Assembly (NCBI RefSeq): GCF_001885585.1
Contig: NZ_LSRP01000001.1
Location: forward strand, 186,001-250,000
DNA: 64,000 nucleotides
Reading direction: 5' to 3'
From: Pararhizobium antarcticum
Lineage (GTDB): Bacteria > Pseudomonadota > Alphaproteobacteria > Rhizobiales > Rhizobiaceae
This document shows positions 1-8,578 of the stretch, piece by piece; position 1 is the first letter of the stretch; each line of letters opens with the position of its first letter. Position numbers and translations under genes: made by a program. The notes under the pieces were generated by a model. That model was not told where the DNA came from and made no database searches. It worked only from the letters and a program-made list of their open reading frames with translations.

Positions 1-1
1 C

Positions 2-370
2 GATATCGACGGCTATAACTCCTATGCCCAGCGCGGCAATCTGGCGACGGTCGAGCATGTCGCCGAGGCCGGCGTCGCGATGATCCCTGCACTCTCGCGG
101 GTGCGCGTGCTGCGCTCCTGGGGCGGCATCATGGACATGAGCATGGACGGCTCGCCGATCATCGACCGCACCCCCATCGACAATCTCTACCTGAACGCCG
201 GCTGGTGTTATGGCGGCTTCAAGGCCACGCCCGCCTCCGGTTTCTGCTACGCCCATCTGATCGCGAAAAACGAGCCGCACGAGACCGGGCGCGCCTTCCG
301 CCTCGACCGTTTCGCGCGCGGCCGGATGATCGACGAAAAGGGCGTTGGCGCCCAACCCAATCTGCATTGA
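2..370 (+). CDS. soxB: Sarcosine oxidase beta subunit, C-terminal part (cut by window edge)
   Basis: The reading frame is open from base 2 to the stop at 368-370, so only the last ~122 residues are present and the start lies upstream. The visible part has the DAO/glycine-oxidase-like C-terminus, with the run GWCYGGFKATPASG near the flavin site. The family subunit binds FAD and, jointly with SoxA, FMN, and oxidatively demethylates sarcosine to glycine, formaldehyde (or methylene-THF) and hydrogen peroxide. The call rests mainly on the soxD, soxA and soxG genes that follow directly in the standard B-D-A-G order. Confidence 0.9.
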   Translation, partial: DIDGYNSYAQRGNLATVEHVAEAGVAMIPALSRVRVLRSWGGIMDMSMDGSPIIDRTPIDNLYLNAGWCYGGFKATPASGFCYAHLIAKNEPHETGRAFRLDRFARGRMIDEKGVGAQPNLH

Positions 371-379
371 GGACCTGAC

Positions 380-652
380 ATGGCCAGCCTGATCGCCTGC
401 CCCCATTGCGGGCCGCGCCCCAAGGAAGAATTCACCGTTCGCGGCGATGCCGGCATCACGCGCCCCGAACCGGATGCCGGCGCGGATGCCTGGCATGCCT
501 ATGTCTATCTGCGTGACAATCCGCGCGGACGGCACAGGGAACACTGGCACCACACGTCCGGCTGCCGCCGCTGGCTGATCGTCGAGCGCGACACCGTGAC
601 CCACGCCATCTACTCGGCCGTTGATGCGGCCGCGACGGGAGAGACCGCATGA
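380..652 (+). CDS. soxD: Sarcosine oxidase delta subunit
   Basis: A 90-residue protein of the usual SoxD size. Cys7 and Cys10 in CPHCG, with a His-rich segment and Cys62 (HHTSGCRRW), form the expected zinc site. SoxD is a small zinc-binding structural subunit of the cytoplasmic heterotetrameric sarcosine oxidase. It starts nine bases after the soxB stop and its last codons overlap the soxA start (ATGA at 649-652), so the two are translationally coupled. The call is secure from length, zinc motif and context. Confidence 0.93.
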   Translation: MASLIACPHCGPRPKEEFTVRGDAGITRPEPDAGADAWHAYVYLRDNPRGRHREHWHHTSGCRRWLIVERDTVTHAIYSAVDAAATGETA

Positions 653-3606
653 GTTCTTTCCGCCTGCCCAGCGGTGGCCGCCTGGACCGCAGCAAGCCGC
701 TCGACTTCACTTTCGATGGTAAGCCGATGCAAGGGCTTGCCGGTGACACCGTCGCCTCCGCCCTGCTCGCCAATGGCCGCCAACTCGTCGGCCGGTCCTT
801 CAAGTATCACCGGCCGCGCGGCATCCTGACTGCTGGTGCCGCCGAGCCCAATGCCTTGCTGACGATCGGGGACGGCGGACGCACGGAGCCCAACACCCGC
901 GCCACCGTCGCCGAATTGTATCAGGGCCTCATCGCAAAAAGCCAGAACCGCTGGCCCTCCATCGATTTCGATCTGGGTGCCGTCAACAGCCTGCTGGCCC
1001 CCTTCCTCGGCGCCGGCTTCTACTACAAGACCTTCATGTGGCCGGCGGCCTTCTGGGAAAAAGTCTACGAGCCGATCATCCGCAAGGCGGCCGGCCTTGG
1101 CCGCGCCACCTATGAGGCCGATCCTGATAGCTACGAGAAGTGCTGGGCGCATTGCGACCTTCTGGTCATCGGCTCCGGCCCTGCAGGCCTTGCCGCCGCC
1201 TTGACGGCTGGTCGTGCCGGCGCCCGCGTCATTCTCGCCGACGAAGGTTTCGAGTTCGGCGGATCGCTTCTGTCGGAGACAGCACCGATCGCCACCCAGA
1301 CCCCGGCGGAACTGCTTTCCCGAACGCTCGCAGAACTGGAAAGCCTGCCGAATGTCCGATTGCTGACCCGCACCACCGTCTTCGGCTGGTATGACGGCAA
1401 TGTCTTTGGTGGTATCGAGCGGGTCCAGAAGCATGTCGGCACGATCGATGCCAACCGCCCGATGGAACGGCTTTGGCGCTTTGCCGCCAAGAAGGCCATT
1501 CTCGCCTCCGGTGCGGAGGAGCGGCCCATGGTCTTTGGCGGCAACGACATTCCCGGCGTGATGATGTCAGGAGCGATGCGCAGTTATCTGAACCGGCAGG
1601 CCGTCGCGCCCGGGCGACAGACCGTGATCTTCACCAATGGCGCGTCGGGCTACCGGACGGCGGCCGATCTCGAAGCGCGCGGCCTCGATGTCGCAGCCAT
1701 CGTCGACAGCCGCGCGGATGCACCGAAAACCTGGGACGGCAAGGCCCGTGTCATTTCCGGCGGCGTGGTTATGGATGCCAAAGGCGGCAAGGCGCTCTCC
1801 GGCGTCACGATTGCCCAGGCCGGAACGTTAGAGGTTATCAAGGCCGATGCGCTCGCCATGTCCGGCGGCTGGAGCCCGATCATCCACCTTGCCTGCCATC
1901 GTGGCGCGCGGCCGGCCTGGTCCGACGCGAAATCCGCCTTTCTTGCGCCCGAAATACAGGACGGGCTGAGCATAGCCGGTTCCGCCGCCGGACTGGAAAC
2001 GCTGGAAGCCTGCCTTGCAGACGGCGCCGAAAAAGCCCGCCGCCTGGTCACCGACCTCGGCTTTGCCAACGCCGATAGAGCCTTTGCGGCCGTCGCCGAC
2101 AGGACCGAGCCTGTCAAGCCGCTCTGGTTCGTGCGCGGCTCGAAAGGCAAGGCCTTCGTCGATTACCAGAATGACGTGCACGTCAGGGATCTCGTCTCCG
2201 CGGTTGGCGAAGGCTATGGCCATGTCGAACTGGCCAAGCGCTACACGACAAACGGCATGGCGACCGATCAGGGCAAGCTCTCCAACATGAACGCCATCGG
2301 CATTCTGGCCGAAGCGCGCAAGGTCTCGCCCGCAGCTGTGGGGACGACGACCTTTCGTCCATTCTACACGCCGCTCTCCTTTGGCGCGCTGACCGGCGCC
2401 TCCAAGGGCAGGCATTTCCAGCCCGTGCGCAAATCGCCACTGCACGATTGGGCAAAGAAAAACGGCGCCATCTTCGTCGAGACCGGGCTCTGGTACCGAT
2501 CCTCATGGTTCCCGAAGGCGGGCGAAACGACCTGGCGCGAAAGTGTCGATCGCGAAGTCCTGAACGTCCGGAAAAATGCCGGCATCTGCGACGTCTCGAC
2601 GCTCGGTAAAATCGAGATCTTCGGACGCGATGCTGCGGAATTCCTCAACCGCGTCTACTGCAACGCCTTCCTGAAGCTGCCGGTCGGCAAGGCGCGCTAC
2701 GGGCTGATGCTGCGCGAAGACGGTGTGATCTACGACGATGGCACCACCAGCCGGCTCAGCGAAAACCATTTCTTCATGACCACGACGACAGCCTATGCCG
2801 CCGGCGTCATGAACCATCTGGAATTCTGCGCGCAGGCGCTGTGGCCCGGTCTCGATGTGCAGTTCGCCTCTTCGACCGACCAGTGGGCGCAGATCGCCGT
2901 GGCCGGCCCGAAGTCGCGGGCAATCCTGCAGACCATCGTCGATGAAGATATATCGGACGCGGCTTTTCCGTTCCTCGGCGCAAGGGAAGTCTCGCTGTTC
3001 GGCGGCAGGCTTTCCGCTCGACTGTTCCGCATCTCGTTTTCCGGCGAACTGGCCTATGAACTTGCGGTCCCCGCGGGCTATGGCGAAGCCGTTGCCGACG
3101 CCATCATGGACGCGGGTGCCGAACACGGCATCTGCCCCTACGGTGTCGAAGCGCTCGGCGTCATGCGCATCGAAAAGGGCCACGTGACGCATTCCGAGAT
3201 CAACGGCACCGTCATTCCCTCCGATCTGGGGTTTGCGAAAATGGTTTCAGTCACCAAGCCCGATTTCATCGGCAAGGCGATGCTGTCACGGGAAGGCATG
3301 CTCGATCCGGACCGGCTGTCGCTGGTCGGCGTCAAGCCTGTTGATCCCAAGACGACGTTCAAAACCGGCGCGCACATCCTGACCGAGGGTGCGACACCGA
3401 CGCTCCAGAACGATCAGGGCTATGTGAGTTCCAGCTGCTACTCGCCGAACCTCGGCTCGACCATCGGTCTGGCGCTGGTCCGGCGGGGGCCGCAGCGATA
3501 CGGCGAACAGGTCACCGTCTGGAACGATCTGAAAAACGAATACACCAAGGCCGTGCTGTGCAGCCCGGTCTTCTTCGATCCGGAAAACGGAAAGCTCCAT
3601 GGTTGA
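649..3606 (+). CDS. soxA: Sarcosine oxidase alpha subunit
   Basis: 985 residues, the normal length for SoxA. The N-terminal ~100 residues form a 2Fe-2S-ferredoxin-like fold domain. A Rossmann dinucleotide motif (VIGSGPAGLAAA) lies at about residues 173-184, and the C-terminal third from about residue 610 resembles the GcvT/aminomethyltransferase folate-binding fold. In the family this subunit binds NAD+, shares the covalent FMN with SoxB, and transfers the one-carbon unit to tetrahydrofolate. It overlaps soxD by four bases and soxG by eight, within the soxBDAG operon. No truncation or frameshift is seen. Confidence 0.95.
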   Translation: MSSFRLPSGGRLDRSKPLDFTFDGKPMQGLAGDTVASALLANGRQLVGRSFKYHRPRGILTAGAAEPNALLTIGDGGRTEPNTRATVAELYQGLIAKSQNRWPSIDFDLGAVNSLLAPFLGAGFYYKTFMWPAAFWEKVYEPIIRKAAGLGRATYEADPDSYEKCWAHCDLLVIGSGPAGLAAALTAGRAGARVILADEGFEFGGSLLSETAPIATQTPAELLSRTLAELESLPNVRLLTRTTVFGWYDGNVFGGIERVQKHVGTIDANRPMERLWRFAAKKAILASGAEERPMVFGGNDIPGVMMSGAMRSYLNRQAVAPGRQTVIFTNGASGYRTAADLEARGLDVAAIVDSRADAPKTWDGKARVISGGVVMDAKGGKALSGVTIAQAGTLEVIKADALAMSGGWSPIIHLACHRGARPAWSDAKSAFLAPEIQDGLSIAGSAAGLETLEACLADGAEKARRLVTDLGFANADRAFAAVADRTEPVKPLWFVRGSKGKAFVDYQNDVHVRDLVSAVGEGYGHVELAKRYTTNGMATDQGKLSNMNAIGILAEARKVSPAAVGTTTFRPFYTPLSFGALTGASKGRHFQPVRKSPLHDWAKKNGAIFVETGLWYRSSWFPKAGETTWRESVDREVLNVRKNAGICDVSTLGKIEIFGRDAAEFLNRVYCNAFLKLPVGKARYGLMLREDGVIYDDGTTSRLSENHFFMTTTTAYAAGVMNHLEFCAQALWPGLDVQFASSTDQWAQIAVAGPKSRAILQTIVDEDISDAAFPFLGAREVSLFGGRLSARLFRISFSGELAYELAVPAGYGEAVADAIMDAGAEHGICPYGVEALGVMRIEKGHVTHSEINGTVIPSDLGFAKMVSVTKPDFIGKAMLSREGMLDPDRLSLVGVKPVDPKTTFKTGAHILTEGATPTLQNDQGYVSSSCYSPNLGSTIGLALVRRGPQRYGEQVTVWNDLKNEYTKAVLCSPVFFDPENGKLHG

Positions 3607-4171
3607 TTTTGTCCTCCTTCACCGTGCCGCCCTTGCCGGGGCAAGATCCGGCGCCTTCGGGACGTCAATGCCTGAAAAGCGGATCACGCTTGAAGCGCTG
3701 CCGGAAGGTCATGTGCTGCAGGTTCTGGCAGGCCGCGCCACGGGCGACGTTACGGCGCTGGTTGCTTCGCTTGGAGATGGCAAGGCGCAGTCTGTGCGCC
3801 CGGTCGGACCCGGGCAATGGTTCGTGGTCGGCGATGCAGTGCTTTCGACCGTCGACATGGCGGAAAGGAAAGCGCGCCTGTCCGGACAGGGGTCTATGGC
3901 CGATCAGGCCCACGGGCGCGTCCGGATCGCCATCAGCGGCACGGATGTAGAAGCCGTTCTGGCCAAGGGCACCGCCGTCGACCTGAACCTGTGCGAATTC
4001 CCGGCCGGACGATCGGCCATGACCCTGATCGGCCATATTTCCGCGCTGATCACCCGCACCGGTGAGCACGCTTTCGAAATTCTCGTCCTGCGCGGCTTTG
4101 CCGAAAGTCTCTGGGACGAACTCATCGAGATGAGCCTCGAATTCGGCGTGGACGCACGCCCCCCTGTGTGA
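3599..4171 (+). CDS. soxG: Sarcosine oxidase gamma subunit
   Basis: 190 residues, last gene of the soxBDAG operon, overlapping the soxA 3' end by eight bases. SoxG proteins are short and poorly conserved. Here the C-terminal half (LNLCEFPAGRSAMTLIGHIS, then GFAESLWDELIEMSLEFG) is the recognisable part and resembles the folate-binding GcvT-like fold. It acts structurally in the cytoplasmic sarcosine oxidase tetramer. The glyA, folD or purU genes that often follow sox operons are absent. Confidence 0.9.
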   Translation: MVDFVLLHRAALAGARSGAFGTSMPEKRITLEALPEGHVLQVLAGRATGDVTALVASLGDGKAQSVRPVGPGQWFVVGDAVLSTVDMAERKARLSGQGSMADQAHGRVRIAISGTDVEAVLAKGTAVDLNLCEFPAGRSAMTLIGHISALITRTGEHAFEILVLRGFAESLWDELIEMSLEFGVDARPPV

Positions 4172-4478
4172 CCCGCAACGGCGCTGCTGCGGCCTCATTT
4201 AAACCGCAATTGAGGCTACGCTTGCATCTCAGTCGCTCTTTGGCCAAGGCTTGGCTGCTCAATCCAAATTTCCGATCGTTCTCTTGCGGGTTTCATGCCT
4301 GGAGACGGGACATCTATCCGGCGCCACCCGATCAATTTCGCGGGTCGCCCGGCAGCACGTGACGACGGATGGACTGACAGTTCCCGAACCGGCAAACGCT
4401 CCTTCAAAAAGCGGATATGACCAAGCGGGGTCAACTCCGGTTTCTAAAACCACGCTTTTTCATCCAAGGAGACTGCCC
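4172..4478. other. Intergenic gap after soxG, no gene seen
   Basis: About 307 bases between soxG and a small ORF. The only structure seen is an inverted repeat GCCTCA/TGAGGC at 4192-4197 and 4211-4216, which could form a short hairpin but has no T-run, so it is a weak terminator candidate at best. An open frame extends back to 4251 in front of the small ORF at 4479, but it lacks a ribosome binding site and its composition is not protein-like. Confidence 0.4.
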
Positions 4479-4718
4479 ATGGCTTCGAGCCCCATCCCAC
4501 CCCGGGTTCCTTCCCAATCCCGCCTGCACCGTTTTTCTGTTGGTCAGAAGGTCCGCATGAAAAGTACCGTCGGTTTGTCATTGCGCGACGAAACGATTTT
4601 TCGCATTCTCGCGACACTGCCTGTTCGGGATGGTTCGCCGCAGTATCGCGTCCGCAGCGAAGGCGAAACCTACGAACGGGTAACAACGGAAGACAATCTC
4701 GAAGACGCCAAGGGGTAG
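4479..4718 (+). CDS. Small hypothetical protein (79 aa)
   Basis: Not recognised beyond being a short rhizobial-type hypothetical. The start at 4479 is chosen because AAGGA sits at 4466-4470, eight bases ahead. The frame is open further upstream but without a better start. The protein has a basic, proline- and serine-rich N-terminus (about residues 1-25), then a compact mixed segment containing VGLSLRDETIFRILATLP and VRSEGETYERV, which looks like a small beta-rich domain. No signal peptide or membrane span is visible. A second tiny gene follows 47 bases downstream on the same strand. Confidence 0.5.
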   Translation: MASSPIPPRVPSQSRLHRFSVGQKVRMKSTVGLSLRDETIFRILATLPVRDGSPQYRVRSEGETYERVTTEDNLEDAKG

Positions 4719-4765
4719 GCATAGAAGCCGTCAGCCCCAATCATCCACCGAGGAAGGACACGACC

Positions 4766-4906
4766 ATGGCCAAGGGGCAAGCAAAGAGCAACAAGGAAGT
4801 CAGAAAGCCGAAAAAGGACAAGGAAGCTGCAAAGACTGCAGCGCCCTTCGCCGCGACACTGAACAAGGAAGTTCCCAAGCTTTCAGGGGCAAAGCCCAAG
4901 AAATAG
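4766..4906 (+). CDS. Lysine-rich small protein (46 aa)
   Basis: The ATG at 4766 is preceded by a strong ribosome binding site (GAGGAAGGA, 4750-4758), and the frame runs 46 codons to TAG at 4904-4906. The product is very basic and low in complexity: about a third lysine, with alternating K/A/P runs (KPKKDKEAAKTAA) and an ending in KLSGAKPKK. There is no signal peptide, cysteine or membrane span, so a nucleic-acid-binding or intrinsically disordered protein is the simplest inference. A perfect terminator-like palindrome lies 20 bases after the stop. No function is assigned. Confidence 0.55.
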   Translation: MAKGQAKSNKEVRKPKKDKEAAKTAAPFAATLNKEVPKLSGAKPKK

Positions 4907-4926
4907 GCGCAGGCCGATACCGGCAG

Positions 4927-4947
4927 GTGGCGGGATCCCGCCACTTT
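4927..4947 (+). terminator. Candidate intrinsic terminator after the small ORFs
   Basis: A perfect 18-base palindrome GTGGCGGGATCCCGCCAC at 4927-4944 is followed by TTT on the plus strand. It lies in the convergent gap between the 46-residue ORF and hutC. The T-run is short, so efficiency is uncertain. The opposite strand has no T-run, so it more likely serves the plus-strand small genes. Confidence 0.5.
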
Positions 4948-4971
4948 GCCCGGCCTTGGGTGTCCTCGGGT

Positions 4972-5784
4972 TTACTTCGGCTGAGATGGCGTGAAATTGG
5001 CAACAAGCACATGCCTCTCGCCGGGGTAGATCAACCGCACATGGGTGACATAGGCGCCATTGCTCCAGGTGCGGCGCTCGACGGTCAAACAGGCCGCTCC
5101 AACGACAATACCCAAGGCCATAGCAATCCTATCGTCAGCTGAGACCGCCCGGATCGTATGTTCCGCAGCGCTCCAGGGAACCCTCTTCAGCAGCCATGGC
5201 CCCGGTGCCTCTTCCTCGAAGCGCTCCGAAGCGGCATCCGGCACCGCCGCCAGATTGATCAGCCGCTGCTCGGCGCAAAATGGCCTGCCACCGGCAAAAT
5301 GAATGCATTCCAGGGCGAGCACGGGCGTCGGAAGCGTTAGCCCGAGGTGTCGGCGGTCCTCAGCCGTGCTCCGCCGCCGGCTCTTTGCAACCAGTTTATA
5401 GCCATAGGCAAGCCCCAGGGACTGGACCTCGAGCTTGATGTCACGGATTTCCAGCACCGCCGATTGCGCCCGCGGCTGCGTCACATAGCTGCCGGATTTC
5501 CGCCGCCGCTCGATCAGCCCGGTTTTCGCGAGTTGCGTCAGCGCCTTGTTCACGGTCATGCGCGAACATCTGTACTGTGCCGCGAGATCGACCTCGAACG
5601 GAATGCGGAACCCGGGCGCCCATTCGCCAGACAGAATGCGATCCTCGATATCGCCAAGGATGCGCTGGTGCAGCGACAGATCGGCTGCCGGCCCGACAGC
5701 TCCGGTTGCGTTGTTCTCCTCCGCATCGTCGCGCAATTTTACCACGGTCTCACTTCCATTCGCCGGTCGATGCGCCGTCAACAT
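4972..5784 (-). CDS. hutC: GntR/HutC-family histidine utilisation repressor
   Basis: About 270 residues. An N-terminal GntR winged helix (LHQRILGDIEDRILSGEW through FEVDLAAQYRCSRMTVNKAL, about residues 35-90) is followed by a UTRA ligand domain with LGLTLPTPVLALECIHFAGGRPFCAEQRLIN. HutC proteins repress hut genes and are released by urocanate. The frame stays open to 6099, but that extension runs into hutF and is arginine/serine-rich shadow sequence. The ATG at 5784 is chosen, though the true start could be a little further inside. It lies 49 bases downstream of hutF on the same strand. A HutC-type operator sits at 7235-7248 in the hutF/hutI divergent promoter. Confidence 0.9.
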   Translation of the reverse strand: MLTAHRPANGSETVVKLRDDAEENNATGAVGPAADLSLHQRILGDIEDRILSGEWAPGFRIPFEVDLAAQYRCSRMTVNKALTQLAKTGLIERRRKSGSYVTQPRAQSAVLEIRDIKLEVQSLGLAYGYKLVAKSRRRSTAEDRRHLGLTLPTPVLALECIHFAGGRPFCAEQRLINLAAVPDAASERFEEEAPGPWLLKRVPWSAAEHTIRAVSADDRIAMALGIVVGAACLTVERRTWSNGAYVTHVRLIYPGERHVLVANFTPSQPK

Positions 5785-5833
5785 GCTTGCTGTCGGCTTC
5801 ACCGAAGCCACACCCCTACCGGAACATGACCGA

Positions 5834-7177
5834 TCAGGCCAGAAGCGCCGCCATGACGCCGCGAAACCGCGATGCGATCTCGGAATGCCTGATGTGCCTA
5901 CCATGCTCGACCTGCTTGACGCCGGCGACCCAGACGCAGTCAGGCTGCGTTCCATTGGCAAAAATCCATGAATCCAGCACGGCGTCGTCCAAGAGGCTGC
6001 CGATATCCGGCTGCCGCAGACAGACGAAATCCGCCCGCTGGCCAATGGCGATGCCGACTGGAGAGCCGAGCGCCCTGCCACCGCCATCAACCGCGCCATC
6101 GAACAGAGCGCGACCGGTGGAGCGCCCCGGTTCGCTCAGGACATTGCGCGAGCGATGCAGCAGGCGCTGTGAATATTCGAGTTGTCGCAACTCGTCGGGA
6201 ATGCCGATCAGAATGTTGGAGTCCGAGCCGATCCCGAACCTTCCGCCGGCATCTGCGAACACTTTGGCGTTGAACGTGCCATCGCCCAGATTGGCCTCCG
6301 TTATCGGGCAGAGACCGGCCACGGCACCGGACCGCACCATGCGGCGGGTCTCGTCATCGGTCATGTGCGTCGCATGGATCAGGCACCAGCGATCATCGAG
6401 GCTGGCATTGTCCAAAAGCCATTCGACCGGCCGCTTTCCCGACCAGGCGATGCAATCCTCGACTTCCCTGACCTGCTCGGCCACATGCATATGGATCGGC
6501 CGATCCTCGGACATTGCGACAACAGCAGCCAGTTCATCCGGCGTCACCGCCCGCAGGCTGTGCGGGGCCACACCGACCTGTCCGCCCGGCAAACCGCGAA
6601 CCACACTGTCGCAGCCTTCGAGCAACCGGGAAAAACGCTCGGGGTCATTGATGAAACGGCGTTGCCCCTCGCTGGGCGCCGCTCCGCCAAATGTCGAATG
6701 GGCATAAAAGACAGGAAGCAGCGTCAGGCCCATGCCGGTCAAGGCGGCCGCCGCCGCGATCCGCTGCGCCATCTCGGACACATCGGCATAGGGCCGGCCA
6801 TCGATATCATGGTGCAGGTAGTGAAACTCGCCGACGCGGGTAAAACCGGCCTCGAGCATTTCCATGTAAAGCTGGCCGGCGACGGCCTCGACATGATCCG
6901 GCGTCATCGACAGAGCGAAGCGGTACATGACGGTGCGCCAGCTCCAGAAACTGTCGTCCCCCGGGCCACGCACTTCCGCAAGTCCCGCCATGCCGCGCTG
7001 GAAGGCATGGCTGTGCAGGTTCGGCATGCCGGGAACCAGAACGTCATGGCGCTCGTCTCCCGCCTGCGCCGCAACACCCGATTCGAGGGCGGAAATCTGG
7101 CCGCCCGTGATCACGAGCCGCACATCCCTTCGCCAACCCGCCGGCGTCAGAGCTGATTTCACATGAATGCTGGCCAA
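5834..7177 (-). CDS. hutF: Formimidoylglutamate deiminase
   Basis: 447 residues, amidohydrolase superfamily. Metal ligands are visible as His55 and His57 in PNLHSHAFQRGMAGL, then IHMHVAEQ, LIHATHM and GIGSDSN. HutF converts N-formimino-L-glutamate to N-formyl-L-glutamate and ammonia, the defining step of Hut pathway II. The matching deformylase hutG is present at 10609. It is transcribed with hutC, divergently from hutI, and the 100-base gap between them carries the candidate HutC operator. Confidence 0.95.
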   Translation of the reverse strand: MASIHVKSALTPAGWRRDVRLVITGGQISALESGVAAQAGDERHDVLVPGMPNLHSHAFQRGMAGLAEVRGPGDDSFWSWRTVMYRFALSMTPDHVEAVAGQLYMEMLEAGFTRVGEFHYLHHDIDGRPYADVSEMAQRIAAAAALTGMGLTLLPVFYAHSTFGGAAPSEGQRRFINDPERFSRLLEGCDSVVRGLPGGQVGVAPHSLRAVTPDELAAVVAMSEDRPIHMHVAEQVREVEDCIAWSGKRPVEWLLDNASLDDRWCLIHATHMTDDETRRMVRSGAVAGLCPITEANLGDGTFNAKVFADAGGRFGIGSDSNILIGIPDELRQLEYSQRLLHRSRNVLSEPGRSTGRALFDGAVDGGGRALGSPVGIAIGQRADFVCLRQPDIGSLLDDAVLDSWIFANGTQPDCVWVAGVKQVEHGRHIRHSEIASRFRGVMAALLA

Positions 7178-7234
7178 GGCTCATCCCCTCCTGAGTGTTG
7201 CACCGTCAAAAAAATCACTTGCGCTTATTGCCTT

Positions 7235-7248
7235 TATGTCTATACATA
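7235..7248. promoter_or_regulatory. Candidate HutC operator in the hutF/hutI divergent promoter
   Basis: TATGT-CTAT-ACATA is an inverted repeat containing GTCTATAC (7238-7245), which fits the GTnTAnAC core known for HutC-subfamily GntR regulators. It overlaps a possible hutI promoter: TTGCGC at 7219-7224 as -35 and TATACATAAT around 7241-7250 as -10. Binding is inferred, but the hut location and the presence of hutC strengthen it. Confidence 0.65.
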
Positions 7249-7278
7249 ATAGCACGAAAAGGAAAGGCGCAATCATCG

Positions 7279-8529
7279 ATGTCTTCCACAAAATCGAAAA
7301 CCGGGTCAGCCCATACAACCGCCTGCGACAGGCTCTGGCGCAATGCCCGGCTTGCCACGCTGAACCCTAAACTGCCCGGTCTCGGCCTTGTCCCAGACGG
7401 CGTTCTCGCCGTTTTGGACGGTCGTATCCTTTATGCCGGCTCGGCAGAAAAGCTGCCTTTCCCCGTTCACGACGCTGCGGAAATCATCGACTGCGAGGGC
7501 CGCTGGATCACGCCCGGCCTGATCGATTGCCACACCCATCTTGTCCATGCCGGCGACCGCGCCAGTGAATTCGAGATGCGGCTTGCCGGCGCCAGTTATG
7601 AAGACATCGCCCGCGCCGGCGGCGGTATCGTCTCTTCCGTCCGTTCGCTGCGCGAAGCCAGCGAAGACGCGCTTGTCGCCCAGTCTCTTCCCCGGCTCGA
7701 TGCACTGATCGCCGAAGGCGTCACCACCGTCGAAATCAAGTCCGGTTATGGTCTCGATCTTGAAAACGAAGCCAAGGCCCTGCGCGCCGCCCGCAGGCTC
7801 GGCGACGAGCGTGACGTCGCCATTCGCACCACCTTCCTCGGCGCCCATGCGCTGCCACCGGAATTCAAGGGCGACAAGACCGGCTATATCGCCAAGATCG
7901 TCGACGAGATGCTGCCTGCCATCGCGGCCGAAGGTCTGGCCGATGCTGTCGACGGTTTCTGCGAGGGCATTGCCTTTTCGACGGATGAAATGCGGCTGGT
8001 CTTCGATGCCGCCAAGGCCCTTGGCCTGCCGGTCAAGCTGCATGCCGACCAGTTGTCCAATCTGCATGGCGCAGCCCTTGCCGCCGAATACGGCGCGCTG
8101 TCCGCCGATCATCTCGAATATACCGACGCGGCCGGCGCGCAAGCCATGGCAAAGAGTGGCACCGTCGCGGTCATCCTTCCCGGTGCGTTCTATTTCATTC
8201 GGGAAACCAAGAAGCCTCCGATCGACCAGTTCCGCAAGGCCGGCGTTCGCATGGCGATTGCCACCGACAACAATCCCGGCACCTCGCCGCTGACCTCGCT
8301 GCTTTTGACCATGAACATGGCCGCGACCCTGTTTGGCATGACGGTCGACGAGTGCATTGCCGGCGTTACCCGGGAGGCGGCACGGGCACTCGGTCTGGTC
8401 GATGAGGTGGGAACGCTCGAACCGGGAAAATGGGCCGATTTCGCCATCTGGAACATCGAGCGACCGGCCGAACTCGTTTACCGCATGGGCTTCAACCCGC
8501 TGCATGCGCGCGTCCGCAACGGACATTGA
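7279..8529 (+). CDS. hutI: Imidazolonepropionase
   Basis: 416 residues from the ATG at 7279, which follows AGGAAAGG (7259-7266). The frame is open further upstream, but that would place the start inside the operator region. Family features are [10 protein letters not shown] at residues 83-92 (metal ligands His85 and His87), [17 protein letters not shown] and [11 protein letters not shown]. The enzyme hydrolyses 4-imidazolone-5-propionate to N-formimino-L-glutamate in the cytoplasm. First gene of the plus-strand hutIHGUD run. Confidence 0.94.
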   Translation: MSSTKSKTGSAHTTACDRLWRNARLATLNPKLPGLGLVPDGVLAVLDGRILYAGSAEKLPFPVHDAAEIIDCEGRWITPGLIDCHTHLVHAGDRASEFEMRLAGASYEDIARAGGGIVSSVRSLREASEDALVAQSLPRLDALIAEGVTTVEIKSGYGLDLENEAKALRAARRLGDERDVAIRTTFLGAHALPPEFKGDKTGYIAKIVDEMLPAIAAEGLADAVDGFCEGIAFSTDEMRLVFDAAKALGLPVKLHADQLSNLHGAALAAEYGALSADHLEYTDAAGAQAMAKSGTVAVILPGAFYFIRETKKPPIDQFRKAGVRMAIATDNNPGTSPLTSLLLTMNMAATLFGMTVDECIAGVTREAARALGLVDEVGTLEPGKWADFAIWNIERPAELVYRMGFNPLHARVRNGH

Positions 8530-8578
8530 AATTTGAAGACGCGTGAGCCTTGCTCCGCGCATTGGTGAGGACTTCGCA

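Noticed and set aside
5785-6099. N-terminal extension of hutC into hutF
   Set aside because: It would overlap hutF by over 260 bases and reads as Arg/Ser-rich shadow sequence, with no GntR-family equivalent.
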